Assembly (NCBI GenBank): GCA_030525825.1
Contig: JAUNDZ010000005.1
Location: 31,260-95,259 of the forward strand
Source: Moraxella sp.
GTDB taxonomy: Bacteria; Pseudomonadota; Gammaproteobacteria; Pseudomonadales; Moraxellaceae
DNA: 64,000 nucleotides
Direction: 5' to 3'
Positions 37,080 to 45,305 of the stretch are shown here, in pieces. Made by a program: the position numbers and the translations under genes. The stretch's first letter is position 1, and the number at the start of each line of letters is the position of its first letter. The notes below the pieces were generated by a model. It made no database searches. It was not told the origin of the DNA and saw only the letters and a list, made by a program, of their open reading frames with translations.

Positions 37080-37591
37080 GCTGGATTTACCCCAAGTAAG
37101 TTAATGGTATTGATTTGTTGGTCTTTTTTATCGCCTTTGCTGCTTTGAACTTTGTGTTCTTGGCGGTCGGCGATGTTTTGTGTGTTTTTTGAGTGTAATA
37201 AATCGGCAAGCGTTACTTGACTCAAATACGCTTCAATATGGGCGGACAAATTGTGCCACAAATCGTGCGTCAGGCACATAGTGCCGTCTTGGCAGTCGCC
37301 CTTGCCACCACATTGCATGGCGTTCACACTTTCATCGACTGCGGTGATGATGCTCATGACATCAATTTCGTTCAAAGGTTTGGCAAGGTGATAGCCGCCC
37401 GATGCACCACGAGTGCTATTGACCAAGCCTTTTTTACGGAGCTTAGAAAACAGCTGTTCAAGGTATGAAATCGAGATGGATTGGCGTTTTGCGATGTCAG
37501 ACAAGGAAACAGCGCCTTGATGGCGATTTTCTTGTACTGCCAAATCGAGTAGGGCGGTAACTGCATATCTGCCGCGAGTGGTTAAGCGCAT
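37076..37591 (-). CDS. iscR: Fe-S-sensing regulator IscR
   Basis: A 171-residue Rrf2-family regulator. With a [2Fe-2S] cluster it represses its own operon. The winged-helix domain ([45 protein letters not shown]) is followed by the ligand set in [19 protein letters not shown] (three Cys and a His with the IscR spacing). The C-terminal 40 residues are polar and variable. It opens the minus-strand iscRSUA-hscBA-fdx operon. Confidence 0.97.
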   Translation of the reverse strand: MRLTTRGRYAVTALLDLAVQENRHQGAVSLSDIAKRQSISISYLEQLFSKLRKKGLVNSTRGASGGYHLAKPLNEIDVMSIITAVDESVNAMQCGGKGDCQDGTMCLTHDLWHNLSAHIEAYLSQVTLADLLHSKNTQNIADRQEHKVQSSKGDKKDQQINTINLLGVNPA

Positions 37592-37653
37592 AAAAAAATA
37601 CCTAAAAATGCCTAGTTCGCAAAATGAACATCGGTAATAAAAAAGTTGTGCTT

Positions 37654-37682
37654 ATTATAATAATTCCGAGTAAATAGGTCAA
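37654..37682 (-). promoter_or_regulatory. Proximal iscR promoter with IscR type-1-like site
   Basis: On the minus strand TTGACC (37677-37682), a 17-bp spacer and TATAAT (37654-37659) form a near-ideal sigma-70 promoter. The stretch CTTGACC-TATTT-ACTCGG across the -35 and spacer resembles the type 1 IscR site centred on GACT...AGTC, supporting autorepression. Predicted start is near 37647. Confidence 0.7.
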
Positions 37683-37749
37683 GATTATTTTATGCACTTT
37701 GTTGTTGTTATTTTTAAATGCTTTGATTTAAAAAATCAATCAAAATAGG

Positions 37750-37777
37750 TATATAGATAATGATTATCAATTATCAA
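37750..37777 (-). promoter_or_regulatory. Fur-box promoter upstream of iscR
   Basis: On the minus strand TTGATA (37772-37777), 16-bp spacer, TATATA (37750-37755). The spacer is a Fur box (37756-37775): GATAAT, one extra T, then GATAAT-C-ATTATC, i.e. all three Fur hexamers. It points toward iscR, about 160 bp away, with no gene between. Confidence 0.6.
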
Positions 37778-37823
37778 ACCGATGATTGCTGTTCATACTG
37801 GGTCAATAAGCAGCCTGAAAACC

Positions 37824-37865
37824 CATATAAAAAGCATTCAAACCAAAAGATGGGCTTGAATGCTT
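37824..37865 (-). terminator. Terminator of the SCP2-like gene
   Basis: On the minus strand AAGCATTCAA / TTGAATGCTT (37832-37841 and 37856-37865) is followed by T6 and TATAT. It insulates the isc promoters from the upstream gene. Confidence 0.8.
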
Positions 37866-37881
37866 GTAAGATGTCGGACAA

Positions 37882-38562
37882 TCACACAAAAAAGTGTGAG
37901 ACCAATGCAGCAATGGCGATGAGACTTGCGATGATAAAACCTGTAAAGGTACTTTTTTGTTTGGTTTTGGCTTCGCCAAGCTGGGCGGTCAGTCTGGCGT
38001 TTTGGGTGGTTAAATCGCTGATTTTTTGGGATTGTTCGGCGATTTTGGTTTTTAGTTCGCCCAGTTTTTCTGCCTTTTGTTCGGCTGTTGGTTTGTCTGC
38101 TTTTTTGGTTTTGCGTAGCAGATGGTCGATGACGCCGCCGATACCGAGCTGTACCAAGAATTCTTTGAATTGAGCCACTTGGGCAGCATCGCCACGCATT
38201 TGTAGTTTGTCCACCGTTTGGGTGCTGTGGTTGGTTAGGGTATTGGCAAGCTGAAAGCTGTACGCATTGACCGCAATGTCCGCTACTTCTTTATGGGCAG
38301 GCAACTCGCTGTCTAGCAGAACGCCGTGATGATTAAAAGTGGCGTAGATTTGTACATGGGGCAGATAAGTGCGGATGGATACCAACACTTCATCTTGTGC
38401 CAAAGGGTAGGCGAGCTGGCGTAGCTTTGGGTTGAATCTTAGCATGAGTGTGATGGCGGATTCTAAAAACACCAGCAATACATTGAGTACACCATGCGAG
38501 ATGACGCCTGTACCTTGCTCTTGATGGGGTTTGCTGTGTTGTGGGCTGTTAAAGTCTGCCAT
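37882..38562 (-). CDS. Unrecognised protein: SCP2/UbiJ-like domain, coiled coil and C-terminal membrane anchor
   Basis: A 226-residue protein I do not recognise with certainty. Residues 25-145 follow the pattern of an SCP2-type lipid-binding domain as in UbiJ: an N-terminal amphipathic helix (LLVFLESAITLML), strands around VSIRTYLPHVQIYATFNHHGVLL, and MRGDAAQVAQFKEFLVQLGIGGVIDHLLRK, which mirrors the UbiJ ending 'GD...F..LL..L.ID'. Residues 150-195 form a Lys/Glu/Gln-rich coiled coil and 205-224 a hydrophobic helix, so the protein is probably tail-anchored in the inner membrane. True UbiJ sits between ubiE and ubiB; neither is here. The assignment is inference. Confidence 0.55.
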   Translation of the reverse strand: MADFNSPQHSKPHQEQGTGVISHGVLNVLLVFLESAITLMLRFNPKLRQLAYPLAQDEVLVSIRTYLPHVQIYATFNHHGVLLDSELPAHKEVADIAVNAYSFQLANTLTNHSTQTVDKLQMRGDAAQVAQFKEFLVQLGIGGVIDHLLRKTKKADKPTAEQKAEKLGELKTKIAEQSQKISDLTTQNARLTAQLGEAKTKQKSTFTGFIIASLIAIAALVSHFFV

Positions 38563-38629
38563 GAACTTATCCTAAGTTGATTTATCTAAGTTGATGTGTG
38601 AATATCATTGATATAAAATAACACAAAAC

Positions 38630-38704
38630 TGTGCTTAAATTTAAAAAGCACATCAATCACACAATGCCTTAGCAACCTTGAATGCTTGCATATTGTGCGT
38701 TGAT
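38630..38704 (-). promoter_or_regulatory. Hairpin pair in the leader of the SCP2-like gene
   Basis: TGTGCTT (38630-38636) pairs with AAGCACA (38646-38652); next to it 38652-38665 pairs with 38692-38704 (ATCAA/TTGAT and CACAAT/ATTGTG with an internal loop). On the minus strand the second hairpin met is followed by a T-rich run, so attenuation is possible. Confidence 0.35.
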
Positions 38705-38719
38705 TTGTCGGTTGTGCTG

Positions 38720-38748
38720 ATTGTATCCTAAAATCACCAAAAACACAA
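38720..38748 (-). promoter_or_regulatory. Promoter of the SCP2-like gene
   Basis: Minus strand TTGTGT (38743-38748), 17-bp spacer, TACAAT (38720-38725). It predicts a 150-nt leader. Confidence 0.5.
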
Positions 38749-38848
38749 AATCAATGCCAATAAATTTGTATGATTTGTATTATTGACCAGATTTTTTGCA
38801 TCATTTAATGCCAAGATTTAAGCAAATTGGGCGAAAATTTGGACTGTG

Positions 38849-38866
38849 TTACATAAAATTATGTAA
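38849..38866. promoter_or_regulatory. Inverted repeat TTACATAA-AA-TTATGTAA
   Basis: Perfect 8-bp arms directly upstream of the hupB -35 box, the position of an activator or repressor site. The binding protein is unknown. Confidence 0.4.
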
Positions 38867-38872
38867 ATTGTC

Positions 38873-38901
38873 TTGCATATTGGGCGAAGTCTTGTTATAA
38901 A
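38873..38901 (+). promoter_or_regulatory. Promoter upstream of hupB
   Basis: TTGCAT (38873-38878), 17-bp spacer, TATAAA (38896-38901). Predicted start near 38908, i.e. a leader of about 264 nt before the HU gene, unless this promoter serves a separate small RNA. Confidence 0.5.
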
Positions 38902-39171
38902 TGACAGGTAATGTTTGTACTAACAAGCAACGGAATGTGCGTGCGTTGTCCATAGCTTGTGGGTATTTTGAGCGATTTTTTATAAAATTTTTCTAAATTT
39001 TGTAAAAATTTAGGGATTTTTTGTATTTTTCTACTTGTAAATGCTCTTTGATAGTCATACAATGCACACAACGACGAATGCACCGACTAAGAGTGTGGAT
39101 AATTTACAGACTTAAAGTCAGGATGTATTGGTTGAATCATTTTTATTAACTCAACACATGAGGAATTTGAT

Positions 39172-39444
39172 ATGAATAAGTCAGAATTGGTAGATGCGAT
39201 TGCAAGCGAAGCAGGTCTAACTAAAGACCAAGCAACCAAAGCATTGAACGCTTTCACTTCTAGCGTACAAGGTGCCCTTGAGCGTGGCGACGATGTGGTA
39301 TTGGTAGGCTTTGGTACTTTTAGCGTAAAAGAGCGTGCTGCTCGTACTGGTCGCAACCCAAAAACTGGCGAGCCACTAAAAATCGCTGCCAGCAAAGTAC
39401 CAGGCTTTAAAGCAGGTAAAGGTCTAAAAGACGCAGTGAACTAA
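39172..39444 (+). CDS. hupB: DNA-binding protein HU
   Basis: A 90-residue HU protein. [28 protein letters not shown] forms the helical dimer part, and [24 protein letters not shown] contains the beta-arm with the [10 protein letters not shown] tip that clasps DNA. Preceded by GAGGAATTTGAT. It lies just before ppiD, as hupB does downstream of lon in E. coli (hupB-ppiD order is conserved). Confidence 0.97.
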   Translation: MNKSELVDAIASEAGLTKDQATKALNAFTSSVQGALERGDDVVLVGFGTFSVKERAARTGRNPKTGEPLKIAASKVPGFKAGKGLKDAVN

Positions 39445-39486
39445 TTTTCTTATTTCACTCATTAAACCGATTGGTCAAACCAATCC

Positions 39487-39522
39487 AAAAACACTCTTTG
39501 TTTTGACATTGGGTGTTTTTTT
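39487..39522 (+). terminator. Terminator of hupB
   Basis: AAAAACAC / GTGTTTTT with an 18-base loop and T7; weak stem. Confidence 0.5.
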
Positions 39523-39654
39523 GTGTGAAAGTTGATGATTATTGTGAATATTTGGCAAAATTGTGCAAAACATTTTGAGTATTTTTGTGATTTAGCGTAT
39601 TATAGTAAGGTTTTAGTTTTTTTAATCGACATTTAATCGGTAAGTGAAATTTTT

Positions 39655-41499
39655 ATGGATAAATTGCGTGATTTTCTGCAAAGCTGGCCTGGTCGCATCA
39701 CGATGGGTCTCATCATGCTGCCAATGGCGTTTTTGGGCGTGCAAGGTCTTGGCGGTGGGGCGTCCATGGGGGCGAATGATTTGGTGAAGGCAGGTGATAG
39801 CACTATTGATGTGAGCGTGTATCAAGCGGAGCTAAACAACTATCGTCAGCAGCTTTTACAAAATAATGACGCAAGCATGATTAATGAGCGTGCGATGGCG
39901 GATGAAGTGCTAGACAGTCTCATTAACCGTGTGCTACTGCAAAATCAAGCACAGGTGCTGGGTATGTCGGTGTCTGATGAAGTCATCAGTCAGATGATTG
40001 CCCAAGACCAAAGTTTTTGGCAAGATGGGAAGTTTTCTAATGAGCTGTTTGCACAGTTTTTGGACAACAACAGACTGACCAAAGACGAGCTGTTTGCCAG
40101 ATTTCGCACGCAGCTGAGTATCAGACAGCTGACCGCCAGCGTGCTAGGCACAGCGATTTATCCATCATCGCAGGTGGCTCGTTTGCTGGATTTGCAATTA
40201 GAAGCTCGTGAGATTTGGGTGCATCGTTTTGCTTGGCAGGATTATATCGACCAAGTGGACATCTCACAAGCCCAAATCGAAGCATACTATAATGAGCATA
40301 AAGAGTCTCTAATACGCCCAGAATCGGTGGATTTGGCATATATTGAGCTGTCGGCAGATGAGCTAAAAGTCGATGCACCAAGCGAAGAAGAGATTGCATC
40401 TCAATTTGAAAGCTATCTACAAAAAAACGGCATGAGCGATGGTCGTGAGTTGTCGCAAATTCTGCTGTCAGGGACAGATGCCCAACGCCAAGCCAACGAA
40501 GTGAAAGCGAAGCTGGATAAAGGCGAGTCGTTCGAAGCACTTGCCAAAGCATATTCTGACGACCCAAGTGGTGAGTCGGGCGGTCATATTGGCAAATACA
40601 ACCCTGCGGTGTTCGGTAGCGATGCTGGCAAGGTAAGTGCGGCTTTGGCAGGGCTAAAAGTCGGCGAAGTCAGTCAGCCTGTACAGACGAGCTTTGGTTA
40701 TCAGATTTTTAAAGTAACCAAAGCAGGCGACATCACGGTCGATAGTGTGCGTGATGAGCTGGTGCAGATGGCACTAGACCAAAAGCGTCAAGCCGCCTAT
40801 CATGAGATGATTGCCAAGATTAACAACATGGCAAGCGATGCGATGGGCATCAGCGACATTGCCGCTGCGGTGTCTTTGCCCGCCAAATCCATCAAGTCTT
40901 ATCCAAAAACCAATAATACCACCGAGCTGCCACAGCCTGTGGTGATTGATACGGCATTTGATGACTTTAATATCCAAGACCAAGCGGTGAGCACAAACAT
41001 CACGCTGGGCGATACCAAGACGGTCTGGGTGCAACCAAGCAATCATCAAGAAACCAAGCCTTTGACGCTGGCAGAAGCTACACCGCAGATTAAAGAGCTG
41101 CTTGCTAAGCAAAAAGCGACTGAATTGGCATTGGCAGCGGCAAACCAAGCTGCCGAAGCAGCAAAAGCATCTGGCGGTCAGTCGTTGATGGTACCTAAGG
41201 CGAATTTTGGCATCACCACTCGCCAAAATCCACATCTAAGTGCCAAAGAGCGTGCCAGCTTATTTACCAATAAATCAGGTGCGAATGACATCTGGGCGGT
41301 GCAGACCGAAGCAGGTGCAAGCGTAATTGTCGGTGGACCTGTCAGCAGCCAAGCTGTTGAACAAATCCCAATGGCAGAGCGTATGCAGGCGGCAATGGTG
41401 ATTCGTGATAATGTCGGTCAAGACCAGCTGTCTGATTATTTGCATTATCTCAAAGAGACGACAGAAGTTGTCATCAATCGTGATGTTTTAAATAGATAA
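39655..41499 (+). CDS. ppiD: Periplasmic folding chaperone PpiD (SurA N-domain/parvulin)
   Basis: A 614-residue membrane-anchored chaperone near the Sec translocon. A single N-terminal helix (about residues 12-32, ITMGLIMLPMAFLGVQG) anchors it; a SurA-like N domain follows (to about 200). The parvulin domain sits at about 255-355 (SQILLSG, KLDKGESFEALAKAYSDDPSGESGGHIGKY, GEVSQPVQTSFGYQIFKV). A C-terminal helical domain ends in VINRDVLNR. Length and hupB neighbour match PpiD. Confidence 0.93.
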   Translation: MDKLRDFLQSWPGRITMGLIMLPMAFLGVQGLGGGASMGANDLVKAGDSTIDVSVYQAELNNYRQQLLQNNDASMINERAMADEVLDSLINRVLLQNQAQVLGMSVSDEVISQMIAQDQSFWQDGKFSNELFAQFLDNNRLTKDELFARFRTQLSIRQLTASVLGTAIYPSSQVARLLDLQLEAREIWVHRFAWQDYIDQVDISQAQIEAYYNEHKESLIRPESVDLAYIELSADELKVDAPSEEEIASQFESYLQKNGMSDGRELSQILLSGTDAQRQANEVKAKLDKGESFEALAKAYSDDPSGESGGHIGKYNPAVFGSDAGKVSAALAGLKVGEVSQPVQTSFGYQIFKVTKAGDITVDSVRDELVQMALDQKRQAAYHEMIAKINNMASDAMGISDIAAAVSLPAKSIKSYPKTNNTTELPQPVVIDTAFDDFNIQDQAVSTNITLGDTKTVWVQPSNHQETKPLTLAEATPQIKELLAKQKATELALAAANQAAEAAKASGGQSLMVPKANFGITTRQNPHLSAKERASLFTNKSGANDIWAVQTEAGASVIVGGPVSSQAVEQIPMAERMQAAMVIRDNVGQDQLSDYLHYLKETTEVVINRDVLNR

Positions 41500-41625
41500 T
41501 CTTGCTTGACCTATTGTGCTACATGGGTTTAAGAAAAGATTGATGAAAACAAAAACAGTTTATACAAAGGGCTGTTTTTATGTAAATATGGAGTGTGGCT
41601 ATTCTTATCAGCTTACCACCAAAAC

Positions 41626-41658
41626 AAAAAAGACCTTGTGATGACAAGGTCTTTTTTG
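41626..41658. terminator. Bidirectional terminator between ppiD and lldD
   Basis: AAAAAAGACCTTGT / ACAAGGTCTTTTTT with a 4-base loop. Confidence 0.92.
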
Positions 41659-41668
41659 TTGAGGCAAA

Positions 41669-42877
41669 CTACCAACGAATCGGCGTGATGTGTGGGTCGG
41701 CGACTTTTAGATTTTCATAAGTGCCTTTGACAAAGATGTCTTGATTGACGGTATTGATGTTGGTATGACCGCAAAACGCCATCGTGATGTCGCACTCTTT
41801 GTAGATAATCTCTAAGGCACGGCGAACGCCATCTTCGCCATACGCACCCAAACCATATAGGAACGAACGTCCAATCATCGTGCCTTTTGCCCCAAGGGCG
41901 ATGGCTTTTAGGACATCTTGACCTGAACGGATACCGCTATCTAGCCACACTTCGCAGGCACTGTTTTGGGCTTGCACCGCTTGTACGCAGTCGGCTAGGG
42001 CAGAGATGGAGCTTGGGGCTCCGTCCAGCTGACGACCACCGTGGTTTGAGATGACCATCGCATCAGCTCCTGATTTGGCGGCCAAGATGGCATCTTCTGG
42101 CTCCATGATGCCTTTGATGATGAGCGGGCCGCCCCACAGCTCTTTAATGCGAGCGACATCATCCCAGTTAAGACGGGGGTCGAACTGCTCGGCTGTCCAT
42201 GATGATAAGCTAGATAGGTCGCCCACCCCTTCGGCATGACCGACGATGTTACGAAAGGTGTGGCGTTTGGTGCCGAGCATATTAAAGCACCATTCAGGTT
42301 TGGTCATGAGGTTAAGAATGTTCTTTAAGGTAGGCTTAGGCGGAGCAGACAGACCATTTTTGATGTCTTTGTGGCGTTGTCCTAGTACCTGCAAATCAGC
42401 AGTTAGGATAAGGGCAGAGCATTTGGCGTCTTTGGCACGGCGGATAAGATTTTCCATGAATTTTTTATCACGCATGACATACAGCTGAAACCAAAAAGGC
42501 TTGGTGGTGTTTTCTGCCACATCTTCAATCGAGCAAATACTCATGGTAGATAGCGAAAATGGAATGCCAAATTTCTCGGCAGCTCGTGCGGCATGAATCT
42601 CGCCATCTGCCCACATCATGCCTGTAAAGCCTGTCGGGGCGATTGCCACAGGCATATGCACATCCTGCCCAATCATCTTGGTGGCAAGTGAGCGACCCTC
42701 CATGTCCACCAGTACCCTTTGGCGTAGCTTGATACGGTCAAAGTCGGTTTCGTTATTGCGATAGGTGGTCTGTGTCCATGAACCAGAGTCCACATAGTCA
42801 TAGAACATACGAGGGACTTTACGCTCGGCAATACGGCGTAGGTCTTCGATTTCGGTAATTTTGCTTAAATCAGCCAT
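41669..42877 (-). CDS. lldD: FMN-dependent L-lactate dehydrogenase
   Basis: A 402-residue flavoenzyme of the alpha-hydroxyacid oxidase family that oxidises L-lactate to pyruvate and feeds the quinone pool at the membrane. Signatures: YDYVDSGSWTQTTYRNN, MPVAIAPTGFTGMMW, FQLYVMRDKK, ILTADLQVLGQR, and the active-site SNHGGRQLDGAPS, followed by DSGIRSGQDVLKA and GRSFLYGLGAYG. Start at 42877 follows AAAGGC. It lies downstream of the lactate permease gene on the same strand, with a terminator between. Confidence 0.94.
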   Translation of the reverse strand: MADLSKITEIEDLRRIAERKVPRMFYDYVDSGSWTQTTYRNNETDFDRIKLRQRVLVDMEGRSLATKMIGQDVHMPVAIAPTGFTGMMWADGEIHAARAAEKFGIPFSLSTMSICSIEDVAENTTKPFWFQLYVMRDKKFMENLIRRAKDAKCSALILTADLQVLGQRHKDIKNGLSAPPKPTLKNILNLMTKPEWCFNMLGTKRHTFRNIVGHAEGVGDLSSLSSWTAEQFDPRLNWDDVARIKELWGGPLIIKGIMEPEDAILAAKSGADAMVISNHGGRQLDGAPSSISALADCVQAVQAQNSACEVWLDSGIRSGQDVLKAIALGAKGTMIGRSFLYGLGAYGEDGVRRALEIIYKECDITMAFCGHTNINTVNQDIFVKGTYENLKVADPHITPIRW

Positions 42878-43032
42878 AATCATGCCTTTATAGAAATAAA
42901 AAAGTTGTTTATTTAAAAATAATCAAAAAACTGCTTATTTTACACCATTTTTGTCATAATTAACACACAGATGAGTGGTGGTTACTGTTAAAAGATGTTA
43001 AAAATGGCGTTGTTTGGTTGCATGTGGCAAGT

Positions 43033-43062
43033 AAAAAAACACCCGCTTGCATGGGTGTTTTT
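43033..43062 (-). terminator. Terminator between lctP and lldD
   Basis: AAAACACCC / GGGTGTTTT with an 8-base loop. On the minus strand it follows the lctP stop by 24 bp and precedes lldD. Confidence 0.8.
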
Positions 43063-43085
43063 GTTGGCTGGATAATGATAAACGC

Positions 43086-44843
43086 TTAGGCGGTTTTATT
43101 TTTATCCAGTAGGCTCATCGTGCCAAAGAACACCACAGGCCAGATGATTGCCGCAGCCCACCAAACAGGACTGAACACGAATGCCATGCCCACAAGACCT
43201 GCTTGAATGACATAATAAGTCATGGCAATCAAGGTTTTTCTGATAATCAGACCTTCGCGGTTCACCATGCCAACCACCGCACAGGCAGCAACGACATTGT
43301 GTACGCTAATCATGTTACCAGCAGCACCGCCGACGGCTTGTAGGGCAACGACTTTGGCAGCGTCAATGGCGTTAAGGTCAATTTGAGCAGCGGTACTCCA
43401 TTGAAAGTGAGCGAACATCATGTTGGATACGGTGTTTGAACCTGCGATGAACGCACCCAATGCACCAATCCAAGGCGAGATAATCGGCCACATACCAGCA
43501 AAGACATCAGCTGCACCTGCTGCCAGCACCTTTGGCATGGCAAGAATCGGCTCGGCGACATCGGCAGGTGTGCCAGAGTTGATGAATACCTGTACCATCG
43601 GAATGGAGAACAGTAGGGCGGGGGCTGCTGCCAACATGGTCTTAAATGACGCGCCCCAGCTTTTTTTCACCGTATCGCCTTTCATGCCAAAGATGAAAAT
43701 ACAGATGATAGACACAAGCAGTAGCGTCGTGCCTGGTGAATACAGAAGCTGAGTTTTGTTGGTGATGGAAGTATCTAGGATGTTGCTAAAAGTGATGACA
43801 AAGTTCTCGTTGAGCCATGCTTTTAGTGGCTTGATGGTACGAGTAGCAATCAAGATGCCGATGACCAACAGATATGGCATGAATGCACGCAGCACCGAAT
43901 ATTTGGCTTTTTCGTTGATGTCAATGTTGGTCGCAGCCAGCGTACCTTTCCACTCTTCTTCCCATTGGTCTCGTGTACCAAAGTCAAAAGTATTTTTTGG
44001 GGCCAAAAAGCCTGCTTTTGCCGCAGGAATGACAATCGCCATACCAACGATAGAGCCGACCAGTGATGGCAGTTCGGGACCGACGAATTTGGCGGTCAAG
44101 AAATAAGGAATGGTAAAGGCAAGACCTGCAAAGATGGCAAATGGAGCAGCTTCAAAGCCTTGACGGAAAGAACGCTTCTCGCCAAAGAATTTGGTCAAAA
44201 AGCAACACAAAATGAGCGGAATTAAAAAGCCCACGACCGAATGCACAAAGCCAACATTGGTACCGATTTGCACGATGTAATCGCCAAAGGCAATGCCTTG
44301 TTCGGCGATGGCGGCACTGACATCTTCTTTGTTTTCAAGACCTGAATTGACACCAATTAAGATGGGTGTACCGACCGCACCATAGGATACTGGTGTGGAT
44401 TGAATGATGAGGATTGCCATCACACACGCCATCGCAGGAAAGCCGAGTGCCAGTAGTAGGGGAGCTCCCACCGCAGATGGTGTACCCCAGCCTGTCGAGC
44501 CTTCGATGAGTGAGCCAAATAGCCATGCCACGATAATCATTTGGATACGGCGGTCAGGCGAGATGCCCATAAAGCCTTGACGAATGGCGACGATGGCTTG
44601 ACTTTCTTTGATGGTATTTAATAACAGGATTGCCGAAAATACGATAAATAAAACATTCACTGCAGTCAAAACACCATGAATGGTGGCGGCAGCGACTTGG
44701 TTGCCACTGGTTTGCCACACAAAATAAGACAGGGCGGCTGTCGCAAAATAAGCAACCGCCATAGAAATCTTGGCAGGCAGTCGCATGACGACGAGCAGCA
44801 CAAAGACGATGATGATAGGCAACATTGCCAAAAAGGTGTACAT
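43086..44843 (-). CDS. lctP: L-lactate permease, LctP family
   Basis: A 585-residue transporter with 13 or more hydrophobic segments. LctP signatures: LIEGSTGWGTPSAVGAPLLLALGFPAMA, QSTPVSYGAVGTPILIG, WIGALGAFIAGSNTVSNMMFAHFQ and QAVGGAAGNMISVHNVVAACAVVG. ATG at 44843 was chosen because GGAG lies 7 bp before it; a TTG at 44864 is the only upstream alternative. Length is slightly above E. coli LldP (551). Confidence 0.93.
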   Translation of the reverse strand: MYTFLAMLPIIIVFVLLVVMRLPAKISMAVAYFATAALSYFVWQTSGNQVAAATIHGVLTAVNVLFIVFSAILLLNTIKESQAIVAIRQGFMGISPDRRIQMIIVAWLFGSLIEGSTGWGTPSAVGAPLLLALGFPAMACVMAILIIQSTPVSYGAVGTPILIGVNSGLENKEDVSAAIAEQGIAFGDYIVQIGTNVGFVHSVVGFLIPLILCCFLTKFFGEKRSFRQGFEAAPFAIFAGLAFTIPYFLTAKFVGPELPSLVGSIVGMAIVIPAAKAGFLAPKNTFDFGTRDQWEEEWKGTLAATNIDINEKAKYSVLRAFMPYLLVIGILIATRTIKPLKAWLNENFVITFSNILDTSITNKTQLLYSPGTTLLLVSIICIFIFGMKGDTVKKSWGASFKTMLAAAPALLFSIPMVQVFINSGTPADVAEPILAMPKVLAAGAADVFAGMWPIISPWIGALGAFIAGSNTVSNMMFAHFQWSTAAQIDLNAIDAAKVVALQAVGGAAGNMISVHNVVAACAVVGMVNREGLIIRKTLIAMTYYVIQAGLVGMAFVFSPVWWAAAIIWPVVFFGTMSLLDKNKTA

Positions 44844-45305
44844 ATGAACACTCCATGCAACCAAAACGCATAAAAATTACAGCACTCTTTGGCAGAAACT
44901 CTGAACTTACAGGTACTTTGCGGTACGAAATGGGCAATAAGAAAGGGTTGGTGCTAAAAAAGCGGTTTGTAATTTTTATTATTAAAATTAAAGGTGGGAT
45001 TGTTATCAATCACGCTAAGAAAAAGCGGACGCTATTGTACTTACTTTTTTGTCAAAAAGAAATATGCTTAGATTAAAATTTTCTAAGTTTTTGTGAATGT
45101 TTGATGTGTTTTTGTTATCAAATTGTTAATAAAATTGGTGGGCTGAAAATAAGCATGTAAAAAAAATTTTGAAAAATGAAAGACTTGCTATTTTTAACCC
45201 AAACTGACTGTGAACGGTTGTTGATTGGTTTAATTGAGAATAAAAATTGTTATTATTTTGTAATTCAACGGTGATTTTTTGGGTTTGATGGTGATGTGGT
45301 TTGGA
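44844..45305. other. 462-bp intergenic region upstream of lctP
   Basis: AT-rich DNA with no supported gene. An 83-codon plus-strand frame (44825-45076) overlaps the lctP start and has no ribosome-binding site. I looked for an LldR-type palindrome and found none that is convincing. Confidence 0.5.

Larger units (their letters stand above)
38563..39171. other. 609-bp intergenic region with two divergent promoters
   Basis: No gene is supported; a 62-codon minus frame (38895-39083) has no ribosome-binding site. The region contains a minus-strand promoter with hairpins for the SCP2-like gene and a plus-strand promoter with a long leader for hupB, each listed separately. Confidence 0.6.

Noticed and set aside
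37760-38173. 137-codon plus-strand frame starting in the Fur box
   Set aside because: Mostly antisense to the SCP2-like gene; its first codons lie in regulatory DNA.
44825-45076. 83-codon plus-strand frame upstream of lctP
   Set aside because: Overlaps the lctP start on the other strand, Lys/Ile-rich, no ribosome-binding site.
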